From: Hanleya hanleyi
Taxonomy: Eukaryota > Mollusca > Polyplacophora > Lepidopleurida > Hanleyidae
NCBI GenBank assembly: GCA_036873755.1
Contig: JAVTVY010036923.1
Coordinates: forward strand, 62,001-126,000
Length of the DNA stretch: 64,000 bases
Direction of reading: 5' to 3'
Made by a program: the position numbers and the translations under genes. This document shows, piece after piece, positions 36,801 to 46,860 of this stretch; within the stretch, counting starts at the first letter, position 1, and every line of letters begins with the position of its first letter. A model generated the notes under the pieces. That model was given only the letters and a program-made list of their open reading frames with translations, searched no databases and had not been told where the DNA came from.

Positions 36801-36952
36801 ATGAACTTAAATTCATATGTATTTTACAGTTTATCAAAATGAATATAAACCCTAGGTACTAAACTGCTTTTGCGTTCGTTATACTACATAGTAAGGAATG
36901 ACGCGCAGGTGGACGTCCAGGTGTTTTTCGTGTGGATACATCAGTGAGAGAC
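33843..36952. other. Downstream of the GPCR: 3' UTR and intergenic
   Basis: Follows the GPCR stop. Begins with a short doublet ('gagtcgttatgctcg' / 'gagccgttatgctcg'). A possible poly(A) signal AATAAA is at 35170-35175, 1.3 kb downstream, but its use is unknown. No other gene recognised. Confidence 0.4.
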
Positions 36953-37302
36953 GTTATCCCGCTCTCTACAATGGAGGTAAAAAAGCTCGTTTTTGCTCAA
37001 TAACTTTTAATTTCTTCTTAACCAATGCATCAAAATTTCAAGCGCGTTGATTTATCTATTATTCCATGTCATAAAATTAATTTGCCATGTAAAGAACCAG
37101 CCAATGTTGTTTAAACAGCGCGAAGGATGTTTGGCCTATTATTATGCAAATTAGATAGATGACAATTTACCTTTTTACTACCATTTAATGCGGATAGATA
37201 TGTCGGTATGCGCCTCAGGAGGATTTTGCTGAATTCATTATGTGAACTGATTTATTGAGCGAAAACCACCCCTTTTACCTCCATTTTAGAGAGCGGGATT
37301 AC
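36953..37302. mobile_element. ~350-bp MITE with ATCCCGCTCTCTA termini
   Basis: Inverted ends: atcccgctctctacaatgga (36956) against 'tccattttagagagcgggat' (ends 37299). Inner complementary blocks are 'ggaggtaaaa'/'ttttacctcc' and 'gctcaataa'/'ttattgagc'. Non-coding interior. Confidence 0.75.
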
Positions 37303-38281
37303 ACTAAACTGGTTATGTCAGCGTCTAAAATCGAGGTCATTGAATGATTTCAATGACGTAGCTCATAGTTTCAATTAGGCTCTTGTTAGTTTATGGTTCC
37401 ACACTCCTTTCTCTTATACACACAATATATAGTTGGGACCGTTATTTTAAGACCTGTTCAGATCGTTAATGAGAAATATGAATGCGGATTATTCAGCATA
37501 ACCATGAACTTCTAGCAGCACCTATTCATATAGATATAATCAAATAGTATATGCATGATCGAATACAATAACATTAGTCGCTGATCAGCTAAACAATGGG
37601 TTTCACACTGCCTAACAACAAGATGAGAGATAGCCGATAGAAAAACCTGACATCTGATTTTCAGTCTACTTACCTGTAATTTCACAATATTTTTCAACAA
37701 TGTACATGATAGCTAATCGCAATAATAATAATAAAAGGCTTTTTTTAGATTCGATATGTATCTCTGAAGCTAGGAGAAGCCTTGCAGTCGGAGAGTCGAG
37801 TGATTATATATGTATAATATCAATATAAATGAAACATGATAAGTTAGGATGGTTTAAACAGAACAAATAAATAAATAATAGCAAAAATAAAAATAAGAAA
37901 TCATGTTATCAAAACATTGCAATATACCATCCATACAGCAGGTTTTAAATCTTTTACACATGGAATAGATATTAATATTTATAGGCAAAGACTTACTCGA
38001 ACAAATATTATTCACAGCCATTAATTAAAGATCAGTATACTGTTTTCTAAGATTGGCTTTGAAAGATGACAAACTGGTTGAATTTCTCGAGGCTTCAGGA
38101 AGTTGGTTCCATATTTTGGACATCATAGGGTATGATGAACTTTGCCTTGTTACAAAGTGTTTGACGTGGTAGATCTAATATATCTAGTCCGTACATTTCG
38201 GACAGGCTGTACTAACTCATGCATATCATTTGGAGCTAGATCATTTAAAACTTTGATATTTTGTGTTGCCTGTTTATAGTC
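37303..38281. other. Non-coding stretch
   Basis: AT-rich with 'aataaataaataata' tracts; nothing recognised. Confidence 0.4.
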
Positions 38282-38345
38282 AATAATATACAAGCGTCCA
38301 GTCCGTCATTCAATATTCAGTCGTCGTCCATTAAAGAATTTCCGC
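38282..38345 (-). repeat. Penelope-like 3' module tail, inverted
   Basis: The reverse complement reads 'gcggaaattctttaatggac', 'gacgactgaatattgaatga', 'cggactggacgcttgtat', the tail of the module at 18395, 31654 and 55086. Only about 60 bp are present. Confidence 0.55.
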
Positions 38346-39004
38346 GTTAACTCGTTTTCCGGACGATATACTCCACTGGAAAAGGATTTCAGAATTTGGT
38401 GTTTCAAAGTTAGAATCGAGAATTGGTCTGTCAATTCTTACATTTAACCGTTTCATTTTTGCGCACTACATTGACCCCAAATGATCGAAAAATAATCCAA
38501 TTGAGGCAGTATAAACCTCAGGAGAACATACTTTGGCATACTATAGTAAACCTACTATGGTATACTACAGCAAGTTTACTGGAGTATGGTACTATGGTAT
38601 ATTATAAGTCTGCTGCAGCAAATGTCCCCCGCCGAAATGGCAGCAATATTTTTTGGCATTGTTGGTCTCGGGGGATATACATGAGGGAGGCAACTGCTAC
38701 TGAGGCGTTGGATGCGGAAGGACCTTTCTACTTTCCCCAGTTTTAAAATCAACTCAGAACGGTTGACTGAATGTTGATTGCTTCTGTAATATAGTTTCCA
38801 TGCAGTGAAGCATGGAAAGTATGTAACCGAGCTGAACCAAGCTGAATGCATCCTCAACCTATTGTCCGGAAACCAAATTTTAATTTTGCCACCAGGTGTC
38901 ACCAACTGTAGGTGCAAGTGGGCAAAACGCAACCCCATGCATCGTCTCATGACATGGTACATGTATCAGCATACAAACTTTGGAAAGAATCTGAAAAGGG
39001 GCCT
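38346..39004. other. Non-coding stretch with degenerate tandem-core sequence
   Basis: 'aatgtcccccgccgaaatgg' at about 38618 and 'ctgtaggtgcaagtgggcaa' to 'atcgtctcatgacatggtac' at 38904-38960 resemble a single degenerate unit of the 51.4-52.5 kb array. The LTR element begins directly after. Confidence 0.4.
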
Positions 39005-39561
39005 TATTACGAAGCCCGTTTTAGTATATATTAATAACGAAGCAGAGATTAGCAAGAGTGCGCCTTAAAGTGTGGAAGCGTGTCGAACGGGTCTCGTAAC
39101 ATTATAAACGACAATAAACATTCCTGGACCGTGTGGCTAGAAACATGGATGCAAGATGATCATATTCTGTAAAATAGATTTATTCATACTTACAATATAT
39201 ATATAACCATGATGAAAAGAATGAACTTCGAGGCATAGCCAACTAGAAAATATACATTTAACCCATAGCTACCAAACCCAATATTGTACGTCTTCACTGG
39301 TCGGAATCTTGAAGTCAACTCTCTGTATGGAGATATCAAACCTGTCTGAATTCAGACGTCGCGGGCCTCAATATGACTGATCAAAGGCCACTCAAAAGAA
39401 GTCGGTGATTGGCTGGATAATTGTGATTGACACTTAATAAAGTTGACGTATTCTATGGGCGTGGCAGCTACAAGTCAATTAAACAGTTACAGCCGCGCGT
39501 ATTGCATAATCGTGGTGGTTGAAATATGGATGAATAAACATGAGAGATTTAACCCTTAACA
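39005..39561 (-). repeat. 3' LTR (557 bp)
   Basis: Identical to 43118-43674. In element orientation it begins TGTTAAGGGTTAAATCTC, directly after the polypurine tract, and contains 'ctttattaagtgtcaatcac' about 120 bp in. Confidence 0.9.
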
Positions 39562-39565
39562 TACA

Positions 39566-39575
39566 CCTCCCCTTT
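39566..39575 (-). promoter_or_regulatory. Polypurine tract of the LTR element
   Basis: On the minus strand, AAAGGGGAGG, followed by TGTA and then the TG of the 3' LTR. Position and composition match the second-strand primer site of LTR retroelements. Confidence 0.7.
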
Positions 39576-41952
39576 GAAAAACGCGTGACCCACGCGTGAA
39601 GAAACATTTGCTCTATAGAATATAAAATTATTACACCACGATTAATGAATATGCACCACAGTATACAAGATGATATATAATCCTACCTAAAAGCCCGGAG
39701 CGAGAAGAACAATAACAGTTTCAAACGGAAACTGGTAATTTAAGTGCTCCTTGTTATTAATAATTTTAATACTCCCGCTCCAAAAACCTGAAACCGTATT
39801 ATCGATATATTGTATCTTCAGGAAAAGCGTAAAGTGTACAATCATTCTATTGAAGGGCTTGATAATTTGTCCCTACCTAAAGCTGAAAAGGAAATGCTGA
39901 AAAAGAAAAACAATACCATGGACCCTATGAGAAACCCTATATCGAAGCGGATTATTTTGTCAAAAGGTTATCCCCAATTTAGATATGCTCCCACTCGACA
40001 TGTACACAAACACCAAGTCTGTTCTAGAATTTATCAACGGGTCCACAAAACAAATAAACATACAATTGATATATATACAGAATACGAAACGTGATCAATT
40101 AATAATCGCGGTAAATTTGGTTGAACAATTAATAAAATACGCGGCAACTGTAAGCGATTGGCAATAAGATACGGAACGTTTTGATAAACATTAGATTGTA
40201 TAATTGTATAAATTAAAGATTGTGTCCAGTTCTTGAAATACTGCTCATTGAAAGTTCACACAATTATACGGAAAGTTTATATGGAAACGCTATCGCGAAA
40301 TCTTGTCATCTCGTCATTCAGTGGTTCTCGTCTATGGATACTCGTCTGTGTGGATTGCCTACATGCATCTTCATCTCTAATATGCGTCCCCGTATAGCGT
40401 AAAACTCCTAAATCATCTGTATGGTACACGTAGCCTCAACAGCCCCCCGGTTTCCAGCTGGCTCCACCGTCGACTGAAGAACCAATAGAAACGGGATCTC
40501 GATACACTATAAAAACAAAAGAAACGACCTCGTCAACAGAAGGATTATCAATATAGGGAATGCAATCATAGGCGCTCACCTAACAATGATATCGAAGGGT
40601 CCCTAAGGAATCCCTTATAAATAATCGTCTTAAAACAAAAACACTTCACAAGAAGGAACCTCGGTCAGGCCTCATTGGGGCACCCAGACCAAGTCCTTAT
40701 AAAATAAAATAAAACATGCCGATATGGCAATTTCGAGCATGACTGAAAGCTGACGTTATAATACCAACAGGAAATGCTACACCGGTTTATCATATTGTAT
40801 AGATTCAGATATGCATGGAATTCACAAGATGATTGACAAATATTTTAACTTCCATAAAATGTCAATTGCGATACTCAATTAACATGACAAGATACGACAA
40901 ACCATTTCCGTTTGACCTGAAACTAGAAATTATAATTAACTGTGACTGTATATGAGTGGGTCCACATTTCGTCAATATCGTCAATCTTCCGTCAACGTAA
41001 ACACACATTATTCACATGATATAAACGACCAGGTGTTCTGAAAAGATAACTCGGCACACACATTAATACGCTAACAACACGACGCAAGAAACAAACGAAC
41101 ACTTAGATTTATTATTGGTCTCTACACTCAAACAAACTAAATGAGCACTTACTCAATGATAAATATATCTCGTCAATTAAAATCGATTTCATAGGCTGCG
41201 AAGGGACTATATCTCCTAAGGTTTATACCCGAAAGAATACTAAGAGAAGTTAAGATACTGGCATCATATAAATTCACGCTATTAAAGAGAAACCTATGAA
41301 TACCGGTATTTTAAACTTTTGAAAGCTTAAGTCTTATGCGGATCTGTGCTCAACCAAACGTGATTACTCATGCGAGAGACACCAGAAAAACATGAAGAAT
41401 ATATCCAATATGAAATTTCACATAGAAAAATACAATGGACAAAGACAAAGTTGACTTTTCTGGAATGACAATTTACTATAATGTGAAAACCCGTGAACCT
41501 GTATGAATATTTATCTGCGTGATCAACATAAAAAATGTATTCATACGAATCTCTCGGATATAAACACCCAATTCTGAATTCGGTGTCCTAAAACCATAAT
41601 GTTGAATGTATTTTCTTTTTGCTTTTAACGCGAAGTTGATTTGATTGATTCTGAACATATTACCGTGAAACTGCCCATCGAATTCATTAGCGAAACACAA
41701 AAACATGTAAATGCTTCCACAAAAAATTGAACATACTCTAGAGTACTATACATAATAGGTGAAGGTAAGTTATATACACAAAGGAAGATTAAACTTAGCT
41801 TTGTCCAAGTGGCACAACAGTGAATATATCTACAAAATGGTCCCAGTTGAATAAACATTGAAACAACAATGCCAAACGACTTCGTAACGGTCACCCATTA
41901 ACACATACATGCTAAGACCTTAAACCGTTGAATCATTCAGACCGGATACATT
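39576..41952 (-). other. Interior of the LTR element without a recognised ORF
   Basis: About 2.4 kb where pol would be expected. No long minus-strand frame and no YxDD, protease or integrase motif was seen. Small frames (41625-41894, 41476-41706 minus; 39810-40094 plus) have no recognisable domain. Either deleted/replaced sequence or non-coding filler as in other non-autonomous LTR elements. Confidence 0.5.
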
Positions 41953-42939
41953 TTAATTCTTTTCAACTACCAGACTGTGGTTCTTATCGGGCGGTACATT
42001 TTCCTGGCTCTTTCTGCTCTCCATACCATTTGAATAAACCAATTTAATGTTTCGATAGGGTAATGGGATTGCGTGGCACTTATATGCGCCAAACAAAAGA
42101 TAACCTACAAAAGCGATCCCCTGAAACGGCCAAATGGTAAATGCATTAGCAAGCACGAAAAGAAGTACCATTGACTTTACCAAACGGGTTGTGTTTCCAG
42201 AACTAGAATTCTGACAATGGGAAAAACTGTGCAACTTATGAAGTTTCTCAGGGACCGGTTTCTCTGATTCTCTATCTACCACACCTTCTACAAAATGCAC
42301 GGAATTAATATTGACTGTTTCTTTTTGTGAAAAATTCAAAACATCTGAACAATCAGATTCGCGAACTTTCAACTTTTGATCAAAATGAAAACTCCGTGGA
42401 AAACTATCAGCTGTACAACGTGTAGCTAAGGACGGGTGTGGCTGTGAAATAGAAATGATCTTCATTTCAGAAACCTTTCCACAATTATCCGAATCAGACA
42501 TTTCTGATTTAGAATTTGTATGTGCGAATCCAGAATTTAAAATGGATGAAGACGAAATACCACTAGAAACAGAAGAGGTTTCTACTATGGGACAATGTTC
42601 ATGATCGAATGAATCCGACTTTTCTACATTCTTTCTCTCTGAAAACTGCTGAGATTCTATGGATTTGGAAGATCGAATCCGGTACCGACAATTAGATTCG
42701 AAATGGGATTTTCGCTTACAAAATTCACAATACCTTAGTTTGCGTGAAGACGAATACGCATATTTCCTTGATTTAATCTCCGACTTCAGTTTTAAAATTT
42801 CTTCGTTTTGCCGATTACAAGTAGTATGCAAAGAAATAATTTGATTCGCAAATAACTTTCGCTGATTGGATACCTGTGAATGTAATTCTGCAATCTGTTT
42901 CTGGAGATCCATCAATGAAACTTGGTCGTCAATATTCAT
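41953..42939 (-). CDS. Gag-like protein with CCHC zinc knuckle and C-terminal hydrophobic segment
   Basis: 328 residues, intact, ATG at 42939, 178 bp inside the 5' LTR. Residues 7-59 are a likely coiled coil (heptad-like Leu/Ile in LQKQIAELHSQV and NEEILKLKSEIK). A single retroviral-type zinc knuckle CX2CX4HX4C follows at C71, C74, H79, C84 within a basic patch, suggesting nucleic-acid binding. Residues ~90-250 are Ser-rich and probably disordered. Residues 256-288 (SMVLLFVLANAFTIW..GIAFVGYLLFGAY) are strongly hydrophobic, enough for one long or two short membrane passes, with a 40-residue polar tail. No capsid fold is recognised by eye and there is no downstream pol. Known: knuckles are typical of Gag. 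Inferred: this is the element's only product. A membrane segment in a Gag is unusual. Confidence 0.7.
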   Translation of the reverse strand: MNIDDQVSLMDLQKQIAELHSQVSNQRKLFANQIISLHTTCNRQNEEILKLKSEIKSRKYAYSSSRKLRYCEFCKRKSHFESNCRYRIRSSKSIESQQFSERKNVEKSDSFDHEHCPIVETSSVSSGISSSSILNSGFAHTNSKSEMSDSDNCGKVSEMKIISISQPHPSLATRCTADSFPRSFHFDQKLKVRESDCSDVLNFSQKETVNINSVHFVEGVVDRESEKPVPEKLHKLHSFSHCQNSSSGNTTRLVKSMVLLFVLANAFTIWPFQGIAFVGYLLFGAYKCHAIPLPYRNIKLVYSNGMESRKSQENVPPDKNHSLVVEKN

Positions 42940-43007
42940 ATCTTCAACTCAAAGAACATTTTTTGGAATACAGATATGTATTGTCGCTAACAAAGGAACA
43001 AGAATTC

Positions 43008-43016
43008 ATACTCACC
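43008..43016 (-). promoter_or_regulatory. Strong splice-donor match in the 5' leader of the LTR element
   Basis: On the minus strand the leader reads ATGGAAAACAG|GTGAGT, an upstream ATG followed by a consensus donor, about 75 bp before the main ORF start. No acceptor at a sensible distance could be chosen by eye. It may allow a spliced transcript that skips or re-starts the ORF. Confidence 0.35.
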
Positions 43017-43102
43017 TGTTTTCCATTTTCTTTGTTTCATCACAAGAATAAACTATCTCACAAAAAACAACCAACTTGCAAATTTCTGCCACAATAAACC
43101 AG

Positions 43103-43114
43103 CTACTGCTATCA
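43103..43114 (-). promoter_or_regulatory. Possible primer binding site
   Basis: Just after the 5' LTR, the minus strand reads TGATAGCAGTAG, matching 9 of 12 bases of the complement of the initiator Met tRNA 3' end (TGGTAGCAGAGG). Position fits; the match is imperfect. Confidence 0.35.
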
Positions 43115-43117
43115 TTC

Positions 43118-43674
43118 TATTACGAAGCCCGTTTTAGTATATATTAATAACGAAGCAGAGATTAGCAAGAGTGCGCCTTAAAGTGTGGAAGCGTGTCGAA
43201 CGGGTCTCGTAACATTATAAACGACAATAAACATTCCTGGACCGTGTGGCTAGAAACATGGATGCAAGATGATCATATTCTGTAAAATAGATTTATTCAT
43301 ACTTACAATATATATATAACCATGATGAAAAGAATGAACTTCGAGGCATAGCCAACTAGAAAATATACATTTAACCCATAGCTACCAAACCCAATATTGT
43401 ACGTCTTCACTGGTCGGAATCTTGAAGTCAACTCTCTGTATGGAGATATCAAACCTGTCTGAATTCAGACGTCGCGGGCCTCAATATGACTGATCAAAGG
43501 CCACTCAAAAGAAGTCGGTGATTGGCTGGATAATTGTGATTGACACTTAATAAAGTTGACGTATTCTATGGGCGTGGCAGCTACAAGTCAATTAAACAGT
43601 TACAGCCGCGCGTATTGCATAATCGTGGTGGTTGAAATATGGATGAATAAACATGAGAGATTTAACCCTTAACA
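43118..43674 (-). repeat. 5' LTR (557 bp)
   Basis: Identical to 39005-39561. The plus-strand right edge 'aacccttaaca' adjoins unrelated 'gttttgaacc', and the left edge adjoins the element leader. Confidence 0.9.
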
Positions 43675-44407
43675 GTTTTGAACCAATGGCTAACCACTAT
43701 TTTGGCCGCAACAGTGAAAGATATTAGGCTGAATATAGGTTCCCTGTCTCGATTGATGGGTTGCATATGTATGCAATATGTACGACAAAAATATCCCTGT
43801 AATGACTAATTATGTAACGTATATCGGGCGGTTGGGATATAAGTGATACTAGTATCGTGTATGGAGGGTCGGTCGCTCGATTCGGGAAGCGGATTTCTTT
43901 GAGGGACGACGTATGCTTACTAAATGTCGGTGTGCAGCTCATACTTTTAACAGTTTTATAAGGACATGGCTTGACAGAACAAATAATAAACACATATCAC
44001 GAAATTAATCATATAATCAATGTAGTCGCTGAAAGATAGCATCAGAACCTTCGAAGGCCTTCGACAAAGTTAGCAAAGTACAGTAACAATGCAAATACGT
44101 CGAACTCTATCATCTTTAGGATTGCTTGGTCCTAATCTCATAATCGCGTGACGGGTGAGTTTCAAACAGGTATAGATAGTCGACATTCTGAAAGTGATAT
44201 TATTGTACGTTTATCATATGCATGAAGTAGAAGTTAAGCATTTTCACTTCATACCTTAACAATCCAGGCCTATTTTGCATGTTACAGAGTCATTCGTTCC
44301 ATCTCACTTGTTCGCAGATTATAATTTCACCAAAACATTTGTGGCGACGCTACTTCATACTTGAGGAACCAGACAATATGTTCACATAACCCCCCAAAAT
44401 CCGGGTT
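43675..44407. other. Non-coding stretch
   Basis: Nothing recognised. Confidence 0.4.
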
Positions 44408-44640
44408 ATGTATGTCGTGAAGGATATTGACACCCCTTCGTTGGAATTGAAGGAAACCACTGATAACAACAGATGGAACATAATATCTGGACCTCTTTAC
44501 AAAGGTAATCAGGGCTTTCTCTCACTTCGAATTTACGACAAGAGGGACATTTTTGACATAGTTAACTACCCATTTCTGGATAGCAAAAAGGATCTCCATA
44601 TGGCGTATACATATCTCGCCTAGTAGAATTTGCCACCGGG
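44408..44640 (+). pseudogene. Penelope-like reverse transcriptase C-terminal fragment
   Basis: One frame reads LSLRIYDKRDIFDIVNYPFLDSKKD. After a +1 shift it continues as SPYGVYISRLVEFAT before a stop. This is the IYDKRDDF..DIVNFPFLDG..SYGVYISQL region of the same RT group as at 1811-2580 and 29300. The catalytic box is missing, so it is a relic. Confidence 0.7.
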
Positions 44641-44749
44641 AGATGACATACAATTCCAGAATACCTCTTCTATGTTTATGATACGTGTGTATAGGCATAC
44701 CTAATACTAGTAGCGCAAGAAGGAAGATGTATTCACGGGAACCCCTCGC

Positions 44750-46860
44750 GGAACAAAATTCTCGCGAATAGAGCGAAAGTTACTTCGCGTGAATAATATT
44801 GCATTTACTGTACGCAACTAACACGCTTCCTGATTAACAACAAAGACGGATGCTCAGAGATGATGACTTCAAGATCAGTACCCCTCGAATGTAGTCCATT
44901 AGAAATCTGACAGCACCTCTTATGTATATGCTAAACAATGATTTGCCAGAACATCTGAAGACCTATATGGTATCGTGAATGAATTTCGACTTCAAGCTTT
45001 ACTCCTAGAAGCGGAATTCTTTCACTTTGATAATAATTTGGCGGCAGGTGACATGACCGATGGTGGTGATTAGAATGTGGGTTTTCGTGCCAGATGACCT
45101 TGGTGACCCCAGATATACTCAATCGATTTTTTTATTGTATTCCTCACTCAGGATTTAGCCTGTGTTGTCACAGATAATGCTTATTGTCAGGCCGGAAAGA
45201 TTTGCCCATAGGAAAATTTTCGTATGTCCGAGAAAACAATTTCTTATTACGAAGAAAGTGGTCAGACAGATGAGGTCAAAGGCCATTTACAACGAAAGTG
45301 CAACGTACAGATTACGTATGAACAGCTTACAAAATACACTCGATGACCCATATATATCAGGTGATCACGACATCAAATGTTTGACGAAGGTACCCTCAAC
45401 AGTAATACATTATTTTATTCTCACGGATAGAATAAATATCAGGAAGCTTCTGACAAAAATCAAAAAGTGACAGTTTTTTTATCCAATTCAAATGACAATC
45501 TATTTGCACACGTTTGATGTTTGTCGGCAAATTATCTAATGGGGTTTTCATCTTTTCATTGGATTGTATCAACTGTGATTTATTTTAAGAAGATCCGATG
45601 ATAGTCTCTACCATTGATTTTGTACAGTAAATGTGTTGCCCATCGGCATTGCTGAACAGCGTCAAACAGGTTTTCTTTGTCTAGATGTATCTAATCACAG
45701 ATCAGTTGAACGAGGTCGACGCATTCGACACGTTTAACAGTTAACAACATTCTACGGTCAAGGAAGTAATTTGTTTCCGGTCAAACTGAGCGTCGTTCAT
45801 GAACCATACGTCTCATTTTTTGGGCAAATTTTTAGAAGAAAAAAGTAAATTTTTTTGAGCGAGGCATTACGTTATCTCGTTATTATGTTAATGACTGTTC
45901 ACGTTAATTTCTTATTGTGTAAATGTGCTTAAAATTTTAGTTATAACTTGGCAGGCTAAGACAAGGTGAACTATGAAGTAAGAAAAAAAAACAATAAAAA
46001 AAGTTATTTGCAGTCATATTGAATCATCTGTGTATTCGTCTCGAATCATTGATTTAGTAGGGAAATGAGCATATTTTCAAGCTTAAATCCCATTGGACAT
46101 ATTTTCCACTTTCAAATTACCGTATGGAGTGGAATTGATATATTTATTGTGAAATAAGAAATGAAGATGGGTATTACCATACTTTTTCCTAAATCGAGCC
46201 TTTTCTGTCATGCATGTCCATGAGGGGTGGAGGAGGATAACTGTTATGGAGATGATATATTTTCTTGGGGTTCATCTCGAATGTATTTATAAAGTTGCAG
46301 TTTGGCTGGAAGTGATTAACTTATATCCACAGGAAAACCTCTCTCCGCACCTCACACTCAGACAAGAATACGGAGGATTCTAAGACGCCTCTCACGCTCC
46401 ATCCCATCGTTGAATCTGCTGACAGGTCACTTTATTTCACTTTGGACAGGCTATTGTTACGTATAAACGGCTCTGCTGTGATAGACATCCATCCTTTGTT
46501 AATCTTATCGTATCCTGATTTGTCTGGACACTATGGATTGGAAATTTCAACAGTCACCATGTAAGAGCTTCATTTGTATGGAAATGAACGTGATCTACTC
46601 CTTCAAACTAACAAGTATTAGAACATGAATGGTTCATGTTCGTGGCATTGCATAATATGTTTGATCGTATATCACTGTCAAAGATCAGATTCCTCTGACA
46701 TTAGAAAAAACATAAACTGTTAAAAACAATCACATCACTTTTGACCAAGAACAAAATACGTTATTGACCTAATAGATAACATGTTTCTCTGTTCTTTTAC
46801 CGCGGATGATTCTTAGATATAAACGATCGACAAGGGACACAGATAAAATGACAAAGATGT
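44750..46860. repeat. Segmental tandem duplication, unit 1
   Basis: Matches 46861-48840 in the same order. Anchors: 'gcggatgctcagagat' (as 'acggatgctcagagatgatg'), 'cagtacccctcgaatgtag', 'ggcggcaggtgacatgaccg', 'aagtggtcagacagatgagg', 'gacctaatagata', 'aacgatcgacaag'. The opening 'cgaaagttacttcgcgtgaa' phrase starts both units. No gene recognised in it. Confidence 0.8.

Larger units (their letters stand above)
39005..43674 (-). mobile_element. LTR retrotransposon, 4.67 kb, gag-like ORF only
   Basis: Two direct 557-bp repeats (39005-39561 and 43118-43674) enclose 3.56 kb and are identical at a constant 4113-bp offset. In minus orientation the LTR starts TGTTAAGGGTT. A polypurine tract lies just before the 3' LTR, and the single long ORF sits 5' in the element, where gag is expected. 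No protease, RT or integrase motif was found, so it looks non-autonomous. I see no 5-bp target duplication; the LTR 3' end reads GTAATA rather than the usual CA. Identical LTRs imply a recent insertion or gene conversion. Confidence 0.85.

Noticed and set aside
39810..40094. Plus-strand 94-codon frame inside the LTR element
   Set aside because: Antisense to the element, no domain recognised.
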